A DNA stretch of 11,638 nucleotides from NCBI GenBank assembly GCA_913056475.1, contig CAJXMS010000046.1, positions 1 through 11,638 on the forward strand, in the 5' to 3' direction. The stretch is from an uncultured Bacteroidota bacterium. GTDB taxonomy: Bacteria > Bacteroidota > Bacteroidia > Flavobacteriales > Schleiferiaceae. This document shows positions 1 through 6,149 of the stretch, one piece after another. The position numbers and the translations under genes were made by a program. The notes beneath the pieces are model-generated. The model did not search any database. It was not told where the DNA came from and saw only the letters and a list, made by a program, of their open reading frames with translations. Every line of letters begins with the position of its first letter. The first letter of the stretch is position 1.

Positions 1-686
1 CAACCTGCTTTAAAATTCCATCCCTGCTGGCCCTTTTTTGGCTGGGCGGCTTCGCTGCGCTCCAGGCGAAAATCAAAGCGCCCAGCCGCGACGTAGCTTT
101 TTATGATGCTTACGCGGTGTATCTTCAGGGAGCGGATAGGCTGGAACAGGCCTGGTGGAGCAATGGGCACAACTTCTCTTTGGTGCATGAATTTTTATAC
201 GAGGAGCGCTTTGGCCTGGCATCGGGGCTGGGCTACAGCTGGCAAAATTTTCATAACGACATGATGGTGCAGTCCAATCCGGGTGGCGAAGAGCGTTACT
301 TTACCGTGGCGGATACCGCCTACAACCGGATGAAACTATCGGCTCATTACCTCTACTTACCGGTGGAGGTACGCTTTCGTACTGACCCTAACACAGAAGG
401 GCGCTTTTGGCGGCTCTACCTGGGCGCGCGCCTCGCCTGGCATACGCAGGCTTATCACCTGCTGGTGGATGATCAACTGAAACGGCGGACCTACCGCCTG
501 GATGAACTGGCTGATTGGCGCAGCGATGCCTATCTGCGCGTGGGCTACGGCCCGGTAAGCCTCTACGCTCAATACGATCTGACCGGGCTCTTCGAGGGCG
601 GATTACTGGGCGATCATATCACGGCCCTAGCAGCCCCTATGGATACCTGGCGGGTGATGGCGCTGGGTATGAGTGTAAATCTGTAA
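1..686 (+). CDS. Outer-membrane beta-barrel protein (PorT/OMP_b-brl-like), 5'-truncated by window edge
   Basis: The reading frame is open from base 3 to the TAA at 684-686, so 227 residues are visible and the start codon probably lies just outside the window. The first visible residues form a signal peptide: a Lys-containing n-region, a hydrophobic core (LLALFWLGGFAAL) and a likely signal peptidase I site after LQA. A GTG at 117 could be read as a start, but that would discard the signal peptide, so I reject it. The mature part alternates polar and hydrophobic residues with many aromatics (for example LYLPVEVRFR, WRLYLGARLAW, AYLRVGYGPVSLYAQYDL). This is typical of an 8-12 strand outer-membrane barrel of the kind annotated as outer membrane beta-barrel or porin family protein in Bacteroidota. 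No catalytic motif is seen and the cargo or partner is unknown. It is convergent with the next gene and is the only plus-strand gene here. Confidence 0.75.
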   Translation, partial: TCFKIPSLLALFWLGGFAALQAKIKAPSRDVAFYDAYAVYLQGADRLEQAWWSNGHNFSLVHEFLYEERFGLASGLGYSWQNFHNDMMVQSNPGGEERYFTVADTAYNRMKLSAHYLYLPVEVRFRTDPNTEGRFWRLYLGARLAWHTQAYHLLVDDQLKRRTYRLDELADWRSDAYLRVGYGPVSLYAQYDLTGLFEGGLLGDHITALAAPMDTWRVMALGMSVNL

Positions 687-916
687 AGGGGGCCTATTTC
701 CTTATGGCCCAAACAGCTTTGTGCCCACCCTTCAATCACAGCGCCTCAAGGGCAAGACGCCATTTGGGGAGCTGTGTAAGCTTTCCGGAATAAGCCGATC
801 CCAGCGCTATAAACGTTCTCGTGCAGATACGCCGCTCGGTGGCTTAATGTGACTTAAAGGGGATGTGCTGGTTTGTGGCCGCTCGCTCCTTTGGCCGCCA
901 GGCCTAAAAAGCGCCG
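687..916. other. Convergent intergenic region with one repeat copy
   Basis: This 230-base gap separates the ends of two convergent genes. It contains a short GGGCC/GGCCC inverted repeat at 690-694/706-710 just after the barrel gene stop, without a following T-run. It also contains a copy of the GGCC palindromic repeat at 888-905. A short plus-strand frame is open from 679 to 852, but I see no convincing gene in it. No tRNA fold and no -7 promoter element were found. Confidence 0.5.
888..905 (-). repeat. GGCC palindromic repeat, copy A
   Basis: On the minus strand this reads AGGCCTGGCGGCCAAAGG. It matches copy B at 16 of the 17 bases of GGCCTGCCGGCCAAAGG. It contains GGCC-n4-GGCC, able to form a small hairpin. 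It lies 12 bases beyond the stop codon of the PAP2-like gene, in the convergent gap, and is in the opposite orientation to copies B and C relative to the plus strand. Confidence 0.55.
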
Positions 917-1516
917 CTATAGGAATAATAGCCCGCCTACGATGAACAAGCCGGTGAGGAAGCCGGTCCACAATTCACCGGTGGTATGGGCTTCCAGGCG
1001 CAACCGTGCGCTGGCCACTAAACCGCTCGTAAGGAGCGTGGCCAGAATGTAGGGGATTAAATTTACGCCTACCTGGAAACTGAGGGCGAGCAGCAGGCCC
1101 AAAAAACCACCGATGCCTGCCAGGTGGGCGCTGGGTTTGGTGCGGCTCAGCAGGAGGAGGTGCAGGATGATAACCAGGGTGCTGCCCAGAAGAAAGAGGT
1201 AAGCCTGGTGGAGCAGGTCTACCTGCTGCAGCAAAAGGGCGGTAAAGTAAAAACTAACCGCGCTGAAGATGTAGGGCAGGCGGCGGTCCCGGGCTTTATT
1301 CATCTGTAGGCTTTCCATGAGGCCCAGGCGGTAAAGTAGAACGCTGGCCAGGACGGGGACCAAATAGGTGCCGCAAAAAACCAGGAGCACGGCCAGGATG
1401 ATCATCCGGGAGGGGAACTGCATGGGCTGTACCCGCAGCAGGATGAAGGTACCCAGAATGGGGTAGATGGCGGGGTGGAAAAGGTAACTGAGCAGGTGGG
1501 CCAGGCGGCGGTTCAT
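917..1516 (-). CDS. PAP2-like integral membrane protein (possible lipid phosphatase)
   Basis: This is a 199-residue, strongly hydrophobic protein with about six membrane segments. It carries a slightly degenerate set of the three PAP2 (type 2 phosphatidic acid phosphatase) motifs: K74-ARDRRLP-81 for motif 1, PSAH at 128-131 for motif 2 (PSGH in the family), and R171-x5-H177-x3-E181 for motif 3 (normally SR-x5-H-x3-D). The presumed nucleophile His177 and the acid-base His131 are therefore present, while the flanking Ser and Asp are replaced by Ala and Glu. Bacteroidota have many such roughly 200-residue proteins annotated as PAP2 family. The likely role is dephosphorylation of a lipid phosphate at the inner membrane, but the altered motifs mean activity is not assured. 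The ATG is 3 bases after the rpoN stop (TAA acc ATG), so it is almost certainly co-transcribed and probably translationally coupled with rpoN. Confidence 0.7.
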   Translation of the reverse strand: MNRRLAHLLSYLFHPAIYPILGTFILLRVQPMQFPSRMIILAVLLVFCGTYLVPVLASVLLYRLGLMESLQMNKARDRRLPYIFSAVSFYFTALLLQQVDLLHQAYLFLLGSTLVIILHLLLLSRTKPSAHLAGIGGFLGLLLALSFQVGVNLIPYILATLLTSGLVASARLRLEAHTTGELWTGFLTGLFIVGGLLFL

Positions 1517-1519
1517 GGT

Positions 1520-2980
1520 TTAGAGTTCTTTGCGAAGGCGGGCCACCGGGATGTCCAGTTGCTCCCGGTATTTGGCCACGGTCCGGCGGGCTATGGGGTA
1601 GCCCTGATCTTTAAGAAACTGGGCCAGCTTATCGTCCGTATGGGGCTTGCGTTTGTCTTCCTTTTCAACGGCCTCGGCCAGGATATTTTTGATCTCGCGG
1701 GTGCTTACTTCTTCGCCCGCTTCATTGGTCATACTCTCGCTAAAGAATTCCTTGATGAGGAAGGTGCCGTAAGGGGTGGCCACGTACTTATTGCTGGCTA
1801 CGCGGGACACCGTAGAGATGTCCATCTGGATCTCATCGGCAATATCCTTGAGGATCATGGGGCGGAGCTTGCGTTCATCGCCGGTGAGGAAGTAGTCCTT
1901 TTGATAATTCATGATGGCACTCATGGTAAGCTCCAGCGTTTGCTGGCGCTGATTTATGGCTTCTATAAACCATTTGGCGCCATCTAGTTTTTGCTTGACA
2001 AACATGACCGCCTCTTTCTGGGAGGCGTCTTTCTTTTGGCTTTTCTTGTAGGCTTCGAGCATTTCTTGGTATTCCCGGCTTACGTTAAGGGTGGGGGCAT
2101 TGCGGGAATTGAGGTTTAGGTTGAGCTCGCCATCTTCTACGGTGATGGTAAAGTCGGGGATAATTTCCTGGATGGAACGGGAAGTGGAGTTGCTGGAATT
2201 ACCGGGCTTGGGGTTGAGGTGGGTTATTTCCTCTATGGCGTCCCGAAGCTGGTCCCGGTCTATATCGAGGCGGTCCATGAGTTTTTGGTAATGCTTCTTG
2301 GTGAAGTCGTCAAAGTAACGCTCGATAATGCGGTAGGCCAGCCGGTTGGTTTCGGTATCGCTGTGGCGTTCTAGCTGGAGCAGAAGACATTCTCTGAGGT
2401 TTCGGGCGCCCACCCCGGGTGGGTCCAGTTGCTGTACCCTGTGGAGCACCTTTTCCAGCTGCTCCTCGGTGGTCATAATGTTTTGGGTAAATGCCAGGTC
2501 ATCTACTACCGCGGGGAGGTCCCGGCGGATGTAGCCATCGTCGTCTATATTGCCAATGATAAATTCGGCTATTTGGCGGTCTTCCTTACTCAGGCGGCTG
2601 GTCCTGATCTGCTCCATGAGCAGTTCGGTAAAGGTAGTTCCCCCGGTAATGGGCACTTTGGTTTCTTCATCATCCTTGGCGTGGTTGTTGGCTTTGAGGC
2701 GGTAGTCAGGTGTTTCATCATCGCTGAGGTATTCGTCCACGTCGATGTCTTCCGCCTCTATCGTTTCGCTGTCTTCTGTTTCGGTGCTTTCTTGCTGTTC
2801 CCAGTCGTCTTCTTGCGCTTCGGTTTCCTCGCTCCCTTCTTCCAGGGCTGGATTGGATTCCAGTTCTTCTTTAATTTTTTGCTCCAGGGCCTGGGTAGGA
2901 AGCTGGATCAGCTTCATGAGCTGGATTTGCTGGGGGGAGAGCTTCTGAAGGAGCTTTTGGTTGAGCTGCTGCTTGAGCAT
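1520..2980 (-). CDS. rpoN: RNA polymerase sigma-54 factor RpoN
   Basis: This 486-residue protein has the full sigma-54 layout. Residues 1-45 are the Gln/Leu-rich activator-interacting region (LSPQQIQLMKLIQLP at 14-28, ELESNPALEEG at 39-49). Residues about 46-108 form a very acidic linker. The core-binding region follows from about 115. A helix-turn-helix segment with DISTVSRV and KYVATPYGTF lies at about 387-406. The RpoN box ARRTVAKYRE, which reads the -24 promoter element, is perfect at 464-473. Length is normal for the family. The protein directs RNA polymerase to -24/-12 promoters, which open only with an AAA+ enhancer-binding activator; no such activator gene is in this window. The ATG at 2980 begins the conserved MLKQQLNQKL start. 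It is first in a two-gene unit with the PAP2-like gene. No clear -7 element was found upstream. Confidence 0.97.
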   Translation of the reverse strand: MLKQQLNQKLLQKLSPQQIQLMKLIQLPTQALEQKIKEELESNPALEEGSEETEAQEDDWEQQESTETEDSETIEAEDIDVDEYLSDDETPDYRLKANNHAKDDEETKVPITGGTTFTELLMEQIRTSRLSKEDRQIAEFIIGNIDDDGYIRRDLPAVVDDLAFTQNIMTTEEQLEKVLHRVQQLDPPGVGARNLRECLLLQLERHSDTETNRLAYRIIERYFDDFTKKHYQKLMDRLDIDRDQLRDAIEEITHLNPKPGNSSNSTSRSIQEIIPDFTITVEDGELNLNLNSRNAPTLNVSREYQEMLEAYKKSQKKDASQKEAVMFVKQKLDGAKWFIEAINQRQQTLELTMSAIMNYQKDYFLTGDERKLRPMILKDIADEIQMDISTVSRVASNKYVATPYGTFLIKEFFSESMTNEAGEEVSTREIKNILAEAVEKEDKRKPHTDDKLAQFLKDQGYPIARRTVAKYREQLDIPVARLRKEL

Positions 2981-3081
2981 GCGGGGAGGAGTGTTTTTTT
3001 AAGCGGGGGAAAATTACGAAAAAGACCGCGCCCTATCAAAAATTTTGCCACGCTTTATAGAAGGGGTATTACGGCGGGAGT

Positions 3082-3100
3082 GGGGCCTGCCGGCCAAAGG
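3082..3100 (+). repeat. GGCC palindromic repeat, copy B
   Basis: The 17-base string GGGGCCTGCCGGCCAAA at 3082-3098 is identical to 6058-6074, and it continues with GG. It lies in the gap between the stop of the Cys-rich gene (3175) and the start of rpoN (2980). It holds the GGCC-n4-GGCC core. Confidence 0.6.
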
Positions 3101-3104
3101 AAAG

Positions 3105-3123
3105 GGACGCGCCTTGGGCGTCC
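3105..3123. other. GC-rich hairpin upstream of rpoN
   Basis: GGACGC (3105-3110) pairs with GCGTCC (3118-3123) around a 7-base loop. On the plus strand it is followed by GTTTTCTT, and on the minus strand by CTTTCCTTTGG and then repeat copy B. It sits 52 bases beyond the stop of the Cys-rich gene and could act as that gene's terminator. The uridine tract on that strand is poor, and no plus-strand gene needs a terminator here. Role uncertain. Confidence 0.35.
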
Positions 3124-3174
3124 GTTTTCTTCAGAAGCTCTTTTGCCTATTTTAAGTTGATTCACCGCTCCTGT

Positions 3175-3930
3175 TTACAAGCCGTAATTCTCTTCTATGC
3201 CCAGGGTGTCGAAACCGGGGCGAATAAAACACTGGGCGTGAGGAAACTGTTGCTGGAGGTTTTTCTCCCAGGCTTGCAAGGCAGCGAGGAAGGCAAGCCC
3301 TGGGTCTTCCAGTTGTGGTAAATGAAACAGCAGGGCCTCGGCGGCTTTTTGGCAGTGTTTTACGCCCAGGAGTACCACTTTTGCCGTGCCATTCCAGTCG
3401 CTTTGCCAGTCTTCCGGGGAGGCGCTGGTTTCCTGCTGGCCCATGAGGGCGCGGCTTATTTTAGGGTAAAAGAAGGGCTGATACCAGTGGAGCACCTCTT
3501 GTGCGTTATCCACGGCTATGGCGGCGGGCTTTTCCAGGAGGGAGGGGCTCCATTCGCCCTTTTTTACATGCTGCGTCCAGTGCTCGTCCACCTGGTCTAT
3601 TAGCTGCTGCCAGGGCCCCATGAGCCTCAGGCACTCTTTGATCAGGGGGTGGTTTTGCAAGTTGCGGTCGGGGCCCGGGCGCTGGGGCTTGCCTTCCATC
3701 ATCTGTTTCCACTCTTCGTCGGAGGGGGCTTGCTCTTCCAAGGGTGCTTCCCGGTTGGGGTCGGGAGATTCTTCGGGGGCGTTTTGGGCAGCGTCTTCCA
3801 TTTTTTTGGAAAGGTTATCCAGCCACTCCTCGTCTCCCGAATGCCGGGAATTTACCGCGCAGCGGTGCCCGAGTGGGCAGCGCTCACACCAGCGATTGCA
3901 GTAATTATAAATTCCAGCTATCCGTCGCAT
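3175..3930 (-). CDS. Cys-rich protein of unknown function
   Basis: This 251-residue soluble protein has no signal peptide and no membrane segment. The N-terminus carries a tight cysteine cluster, C11-x3-C15-x2-C18-x5-C24 (NYCNRWCERCPLGHRC), which looks like a zinc or iron-sulfur ligand set. I recognise this N-terminal pattern as recurring in uncharacterised Bacteroidota proteins but know no assigned function. Residues about 34-90 are acidic, Pro/Gln-rich and probably disordered. The remainder (about 90-251) is helical with several Trp (PLIKECLRLMGPWQQL, EVLHWYQPFFYPKI, DWNGTAKVVLLGVKHC). The ATG at 3930 is 18 bases from a good -7 element, which supports this start. It is separated by 194 bases from rpoN downstream and by 63 bases from the transporter gene upstream, so it is probably a single-gene unit. 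There is no evidence for a catalytic role. Confidence 0.75.
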   Translation of the reverse strand: MRRIAGIYNYCNRWCERCPLGHRCAVNSRHSGDEEWLDNLSKKMEDAAQNAPEESPDPNREAPLEEQAPSDEEWKQMMEGKPQRPGPDRNLQNHPLIKECLRLMGPWQQLIDQVDEHWTQHVKKGEWSPSLLEKPAAIAVDNAQEVLHWYQPFFYPKISRALMGQQETSASPEDWQSDWNGTAKVVLLGVKHCQKAAEALLFHLPQLEDPGLAFLAALQAWEKNLQQQFPHAQCFIRPGFDTLGIEENYGL

Positions 3931-3948
3931 CGGGCTTTCGAATAGCTA

Positions 3949-3956
3949 CAAATATA
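3949..3956 (-). promoter_or_regulatory. -7 promoter element for the Cys-rich gene
   Basis: On the minus strand this reads TATATTTG, a match to the Bacteroidota sigma-A -7 consensus TAnnTTTG. It ends 18 bases before the ATG at 3930, implying a very short leader. No clear -33 TTTG was found at the expected spacing. Confidence 0.5.
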
Positions 3957-3993
3957 CTGGTCTGATGCTTATGGGAGAAGGGCTTAAGCCCCC

Positions 3994-5037
3994 TTACTTT
4001 CGCTCGCGGTTGCGATCTTCAATGAGCAGTACCCAGGGCCAGAGGGTATTGCTATGAGCTAGCAGCGTTTTGATGATGCCCAGCGCCGGGATGGCCAGGA
4101 TAATGCCCGCTACCCCCAGTAGCTGCCCTCCGATGATCAAGGCCACCAGGGCCGCCATGGGGTTAACGCTCACCCGGGCGCCCATGATATTGGGCGTGAT
4201 GAAATTCCCTTCAAGGAACTGCACCACCCCATAGATGGCGATCACGCCCACCGCATACCAGGCCGAGTCTTTGGTTACCAGCGCTACCAGAAAGGGGAGG
4301 AGCCCGCCTATAAAGTTGCCCAGATAGGGAATGACGGTAAGTACCGCGGAAAAGATGCCAAAGAAAATCGCGTACTTGATGCCCAGGATCAAAAGCCCTA
4401 CGGAATTAAGTACCGCCAGCACCAGGATTACGATGAAAAGACCGCTCACGTAGCTCTGCACCACTTGCTTAATCTCATGGGTGCGGCTCTGGGCCTGGCC
4501 ATCTTCTTTCCAAATGGCCGATAAAAACCGGGTGAATTTTTCCCGGTAAAGGAGGATAAGGAACACATAAATAGGCACCTGCACCAAAAAGGTTGCCACC
4601 GAAGAGGTGGTGTTTACAAAGTTGGTTACCACGGGGACCGCCTTTTCCAGGGCATTTTGCCACCAGTCGTTGGTCTTAAGGAGTTCTACGCCCAGGCGGC
4701 TTTCCAGGTTCCGTAGTGTGCTGTTAAAGAGGTCTATGATCCGTTGTTGAATACCGGGAAGGTCTTGCATAAGCTGGCCCAGCTGGAGGGCTGTAAGCCA
4801 TATCAACCCGCTGAGGAGGGTTAAAAAGGTGAGCAGTACCACCACGATGGCCAAAACGCGGGGAAAACGAAACCGCTCCAAAAACCGCACAAAAGGGTTA
4901 AAAACGATAGCAAACAAAAAAGAGAAGGCCAGGGGGATCAAAAAGGTATGCCCCATAACCACCAAGGCTACCAAAAAGGTAAGCACAATGCTCATGTGGC
5001 CGTAAATGCGGATTTTCCGCTCGAAATCTTGGGTCAT
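3994..5037 (-). CDS. AI-2E family transporter (TqsA/PerM/YdiK-like)
   Basis: This 347-residue membrane protein has the arrangement typical of the AI-2E transporter family. There is a pair of membrane helices at about 14-45 and a third at about 60-85. A large polar loop with amphipathic helix follows (about 90-145), then a further set of hydrophobic helices from 145. Family signatures are clear: IPYLGNFIGG at 236-245, EGNFITPNIMG at 276-286 and GIILAIPALGIIKTLL at 311-326. Length is normal. Members include E. coli TqsA (linked to AI-2 export) and Na+/H+ exchangers from halophiles, so the substrate cannot be read from sequence. The ATG at 5037 sits 40 bases after a good -7 element. No quorum-sensing gene lies nearby, so a role in AI-2 export is not supported by context. 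Confidence 0.9.
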   Translation of the reverse strand: MTQDFERKIRIYGHMSIVLTFLVALVVMGHTFLIPLAFSFLFAIVFNPFVRFLERFRFPRVLAIVVVLLTFLTLLSGLIWLTALQLGQLMQDLPGIQQRIIDLFNSTLRNLESRLGVELLKTNDWWQNALEKAVPVVTNFVNTTSSVATFLVQVPIYVFLILLYREKFTRFLSAIWKEDGQAQSRTHEIKQVVQSYVSGLFIVILVLAVLNSVGLLILGIKYAIFFGIFSAVLTVIPYLGNFIGGLLPFLVALVTKDSAWYAVGVIAIYGVVQFLEGNFITPNIMGARVSVNPMAALVALIIGGQLLGVAGIILAIPALGIIKTLLAHSNTLWPWVLLIEDRNRERK

Positions 5038-5077
5038 GGAAGGCGCGTGAGGCGGGTTTTGGGGAGAAAGAGGCCGG

Positions 5078-5085
5078 CAAAGTTA
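5078..5085 (-). promoter_or_regulatory. -7 promoter element for the AI-2E transporter gene
   Basis: The minus strand reads TAACTTTG, an exact fit to TAnnTTTG. It lies in the 61-base gap after the cupin gene, with a leader of about 40 bases to the ATG at 5037. A -33 element is not evident. Its presence suggests the transporter is transcribed separately from the cupin gene. Confidence 0.5.
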
Positions 5086-5098
5086 CCCAAACAAAAGA

Positions 5099-5983
5099 CT
5101 ATTGTCCCTGGCGTTCTTTTTCCTGCTCCGCAATTATTTCGTTGGTTTTTTCGATAGCCCGTTTAAGTTTAAAATCGCTCCAGCGGTTTTTGTAATACTT
5201 GTTTACAAACTCATCCAGCTTCCGGATCACCAAAACATTATACGCCCCTTGCAGCTTGCCCATCCGGGAAGGGTTGAGGGTGCGCAGGCTCAGGGAAAAG
5301 CTGCCGTCCAGGTACTGGATATAGTGCCAAATCCCGCCCGGCATAAAGAGCGTCTCCCCCGGTTTTAGGTCCGTTTGGTAGCCTTCCGCGTACTGGAGCG
5401 CCGGATACTTTTCGTAGTCCGCACGGCCTATATCGGCCGCGCTATGGGTCGTAAAAGGGAGCTTGTAGAGGTATTTCGTCTGGCTTTGGTCAAAGAGGGT
5501 GATGCGTTTGGTTCCGCCAAATTGGGTTATGAATACGTTCGAGAGGTCTATGTCGTAGTGCAGGCGCACATCGCTCCCCGCACAGCCAAAAAACATGTAG
5601 GGGTAATCTTTAAGGTAGCCTTCCATTATGGGGGTATAGCAAAAGTCTTCCAGCAGCTGCGGCTCCAGCCTAAAAAGGTTGAACAGGAAAATCCGCAAAT
5701 CGCTTTCCACGTCATTTTCCAGCATGTCCAGGTAGTCGCGGAAGGGCACCTCTTTTACCGGAGGCATTTCTATTTTGGTAGGCTCATTGTCCTGCCAGGC
5801 GCCATGAAGTTTTACCACATGGTGGCCGGCCACCGCTCGCAAATAGTCATAAGTCCATTTTTGGGTAGCTGGCCAGTCTTGGGCGTAGTCGAGCAGCTTT
5901 ACCGGTTTTTTCGTGCGTACGTAGCTTTGATAGAATGTTTCCGGATCCAGACCAGCGACTTCTTCTACCGGATGCAGTTTCAT
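5099..5983 (-). CDS. Cupin_8/JmjC-like Fe(II)/2-oxoglutarate oxygenase family protein
   Basis: I choose the ATG at 5983, giving 294 residues. The frame is open further, to a TTG at 6073, but that TTG lies inside a repeat copy. The added 30 residues are basic and not family-like, and a -7 promoter element at 6008-6015 falls inside them. The chosen start (MKLHPVEEVAGLDPETF) matches how cupin_8 proteins usually begin. The domain holds the metal-binding triad: H142-Y-D144 in LHYDIDLSNVF and distal H220 in LFMPGGIWHYIQ, with the family's GG-TKRITLF strand between them. Relatives include JmjC-type protein hydroxylases such as FIH1 and the tRNA-modifying TYW5, so the likely reaction is Fe(II)- and 2-oxoglutarate-dependent hydroxylation of a protein or RNA. 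The target is unknown. The C-terminus (about 250-294) is a charged helix. It is cytoplasmic, with no signal peptide. Confidence 0.85.
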   Translation of the reverse strand: MKLHPVEEVAGLDPETFYQSYVRTKKPVKLLDYAQDWPATQKWTYDYLRAVAGHHVVKLHGAWQDNEPTKIEMPPVKEVPFRDYLDMLENDVESDLRIFLFNLFRLEPQLLEDFCYTPIMEGYLKDYPYMFFGCAGSDVRLHYDIDLSNVFITQFGGTKRITLFDQSQTKYLYKLPFTTHSAADIGRADYEKYPALQYAEGYQTDLKPGETLFMPGGIWHYIQYLDGSFSLSLRTLNPSRMGKLQGAYNVLVIRKLDEFVNKYYKNRWSDFKLKRAIEKTNEIIAEQEKERQGQ

Positions 5984-6007
5984 AGCCAGGGCGTTGAGGT
6001 TGCCCCA

Positions 6008-6015
6008 CAAATTTA
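6008..6015 (-). promoter_or_regulatory. -7 promoter element for the cupin_8 gene
   Basis: The minus strand reads TAAATTTG, matching TAnnTTTG. It ends 24 bases before the ATG at 5983. A promoter here makes a translation start at 6073 very unlikely and so decides the start site. No clear -33 TTTG was seen. Confidence 0.5.
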
Positions 6016-6057
6016 CCAATTTCCCCGCTTTAGGCTTTCTAAGGGACCGCTTTTTTC

Positions 6058-6076
6058 GGGGCCTGCCGGCCAAATG
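6058..6076 (+). repeat. GGCC palindromic repeat, copy C
   Basis: GGGGCCTGCCGGCCAAA at 6058-6074 is identical to copy B, followed by TG. It is in the 166-base gap between the receptor stop (6150) and the cupin gene start (5983). On the minus strand it reads CATTTGGCCGGCAGGCCCC, so its CATTTGGCC half also matches one arm of the palindrome at 9023-9045. Confidence 0.6.
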
Positions 6077-6149
6077 TAAACCTCCCCGCTGGCCATGCGA
6101 GCGCTCTTAAAGCTTATGGAGTCTTCTTGAGGAACCTTTCTCGTGGGGC

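Noticed and set aside
117..686. GTG at 117 as start of the barrel gene
   Set aside because: The frame is open to the window edge and the upstream part encodes a signal peptide, so the gene is truncated by the window.
690..710. Terminator for the barrel gene
   Set aside because: The GGGCC/GGCCC stem is only 5 bases with an 11-base loop and no T-run follows.
1124..2091. Long plus-strand frames opposite the PAP2-like and rpoN genes
   Set aside because: They are antisense to well-supported genes, have no recognisable domains, and follow from the codon bias of the real strand.
5071..5081. AGGCCGGCAAA as another repeat copy
   Set aside because: It shares only the GGCCGGC part and lacks the second GGCC arm; it is too short to separate from chance.
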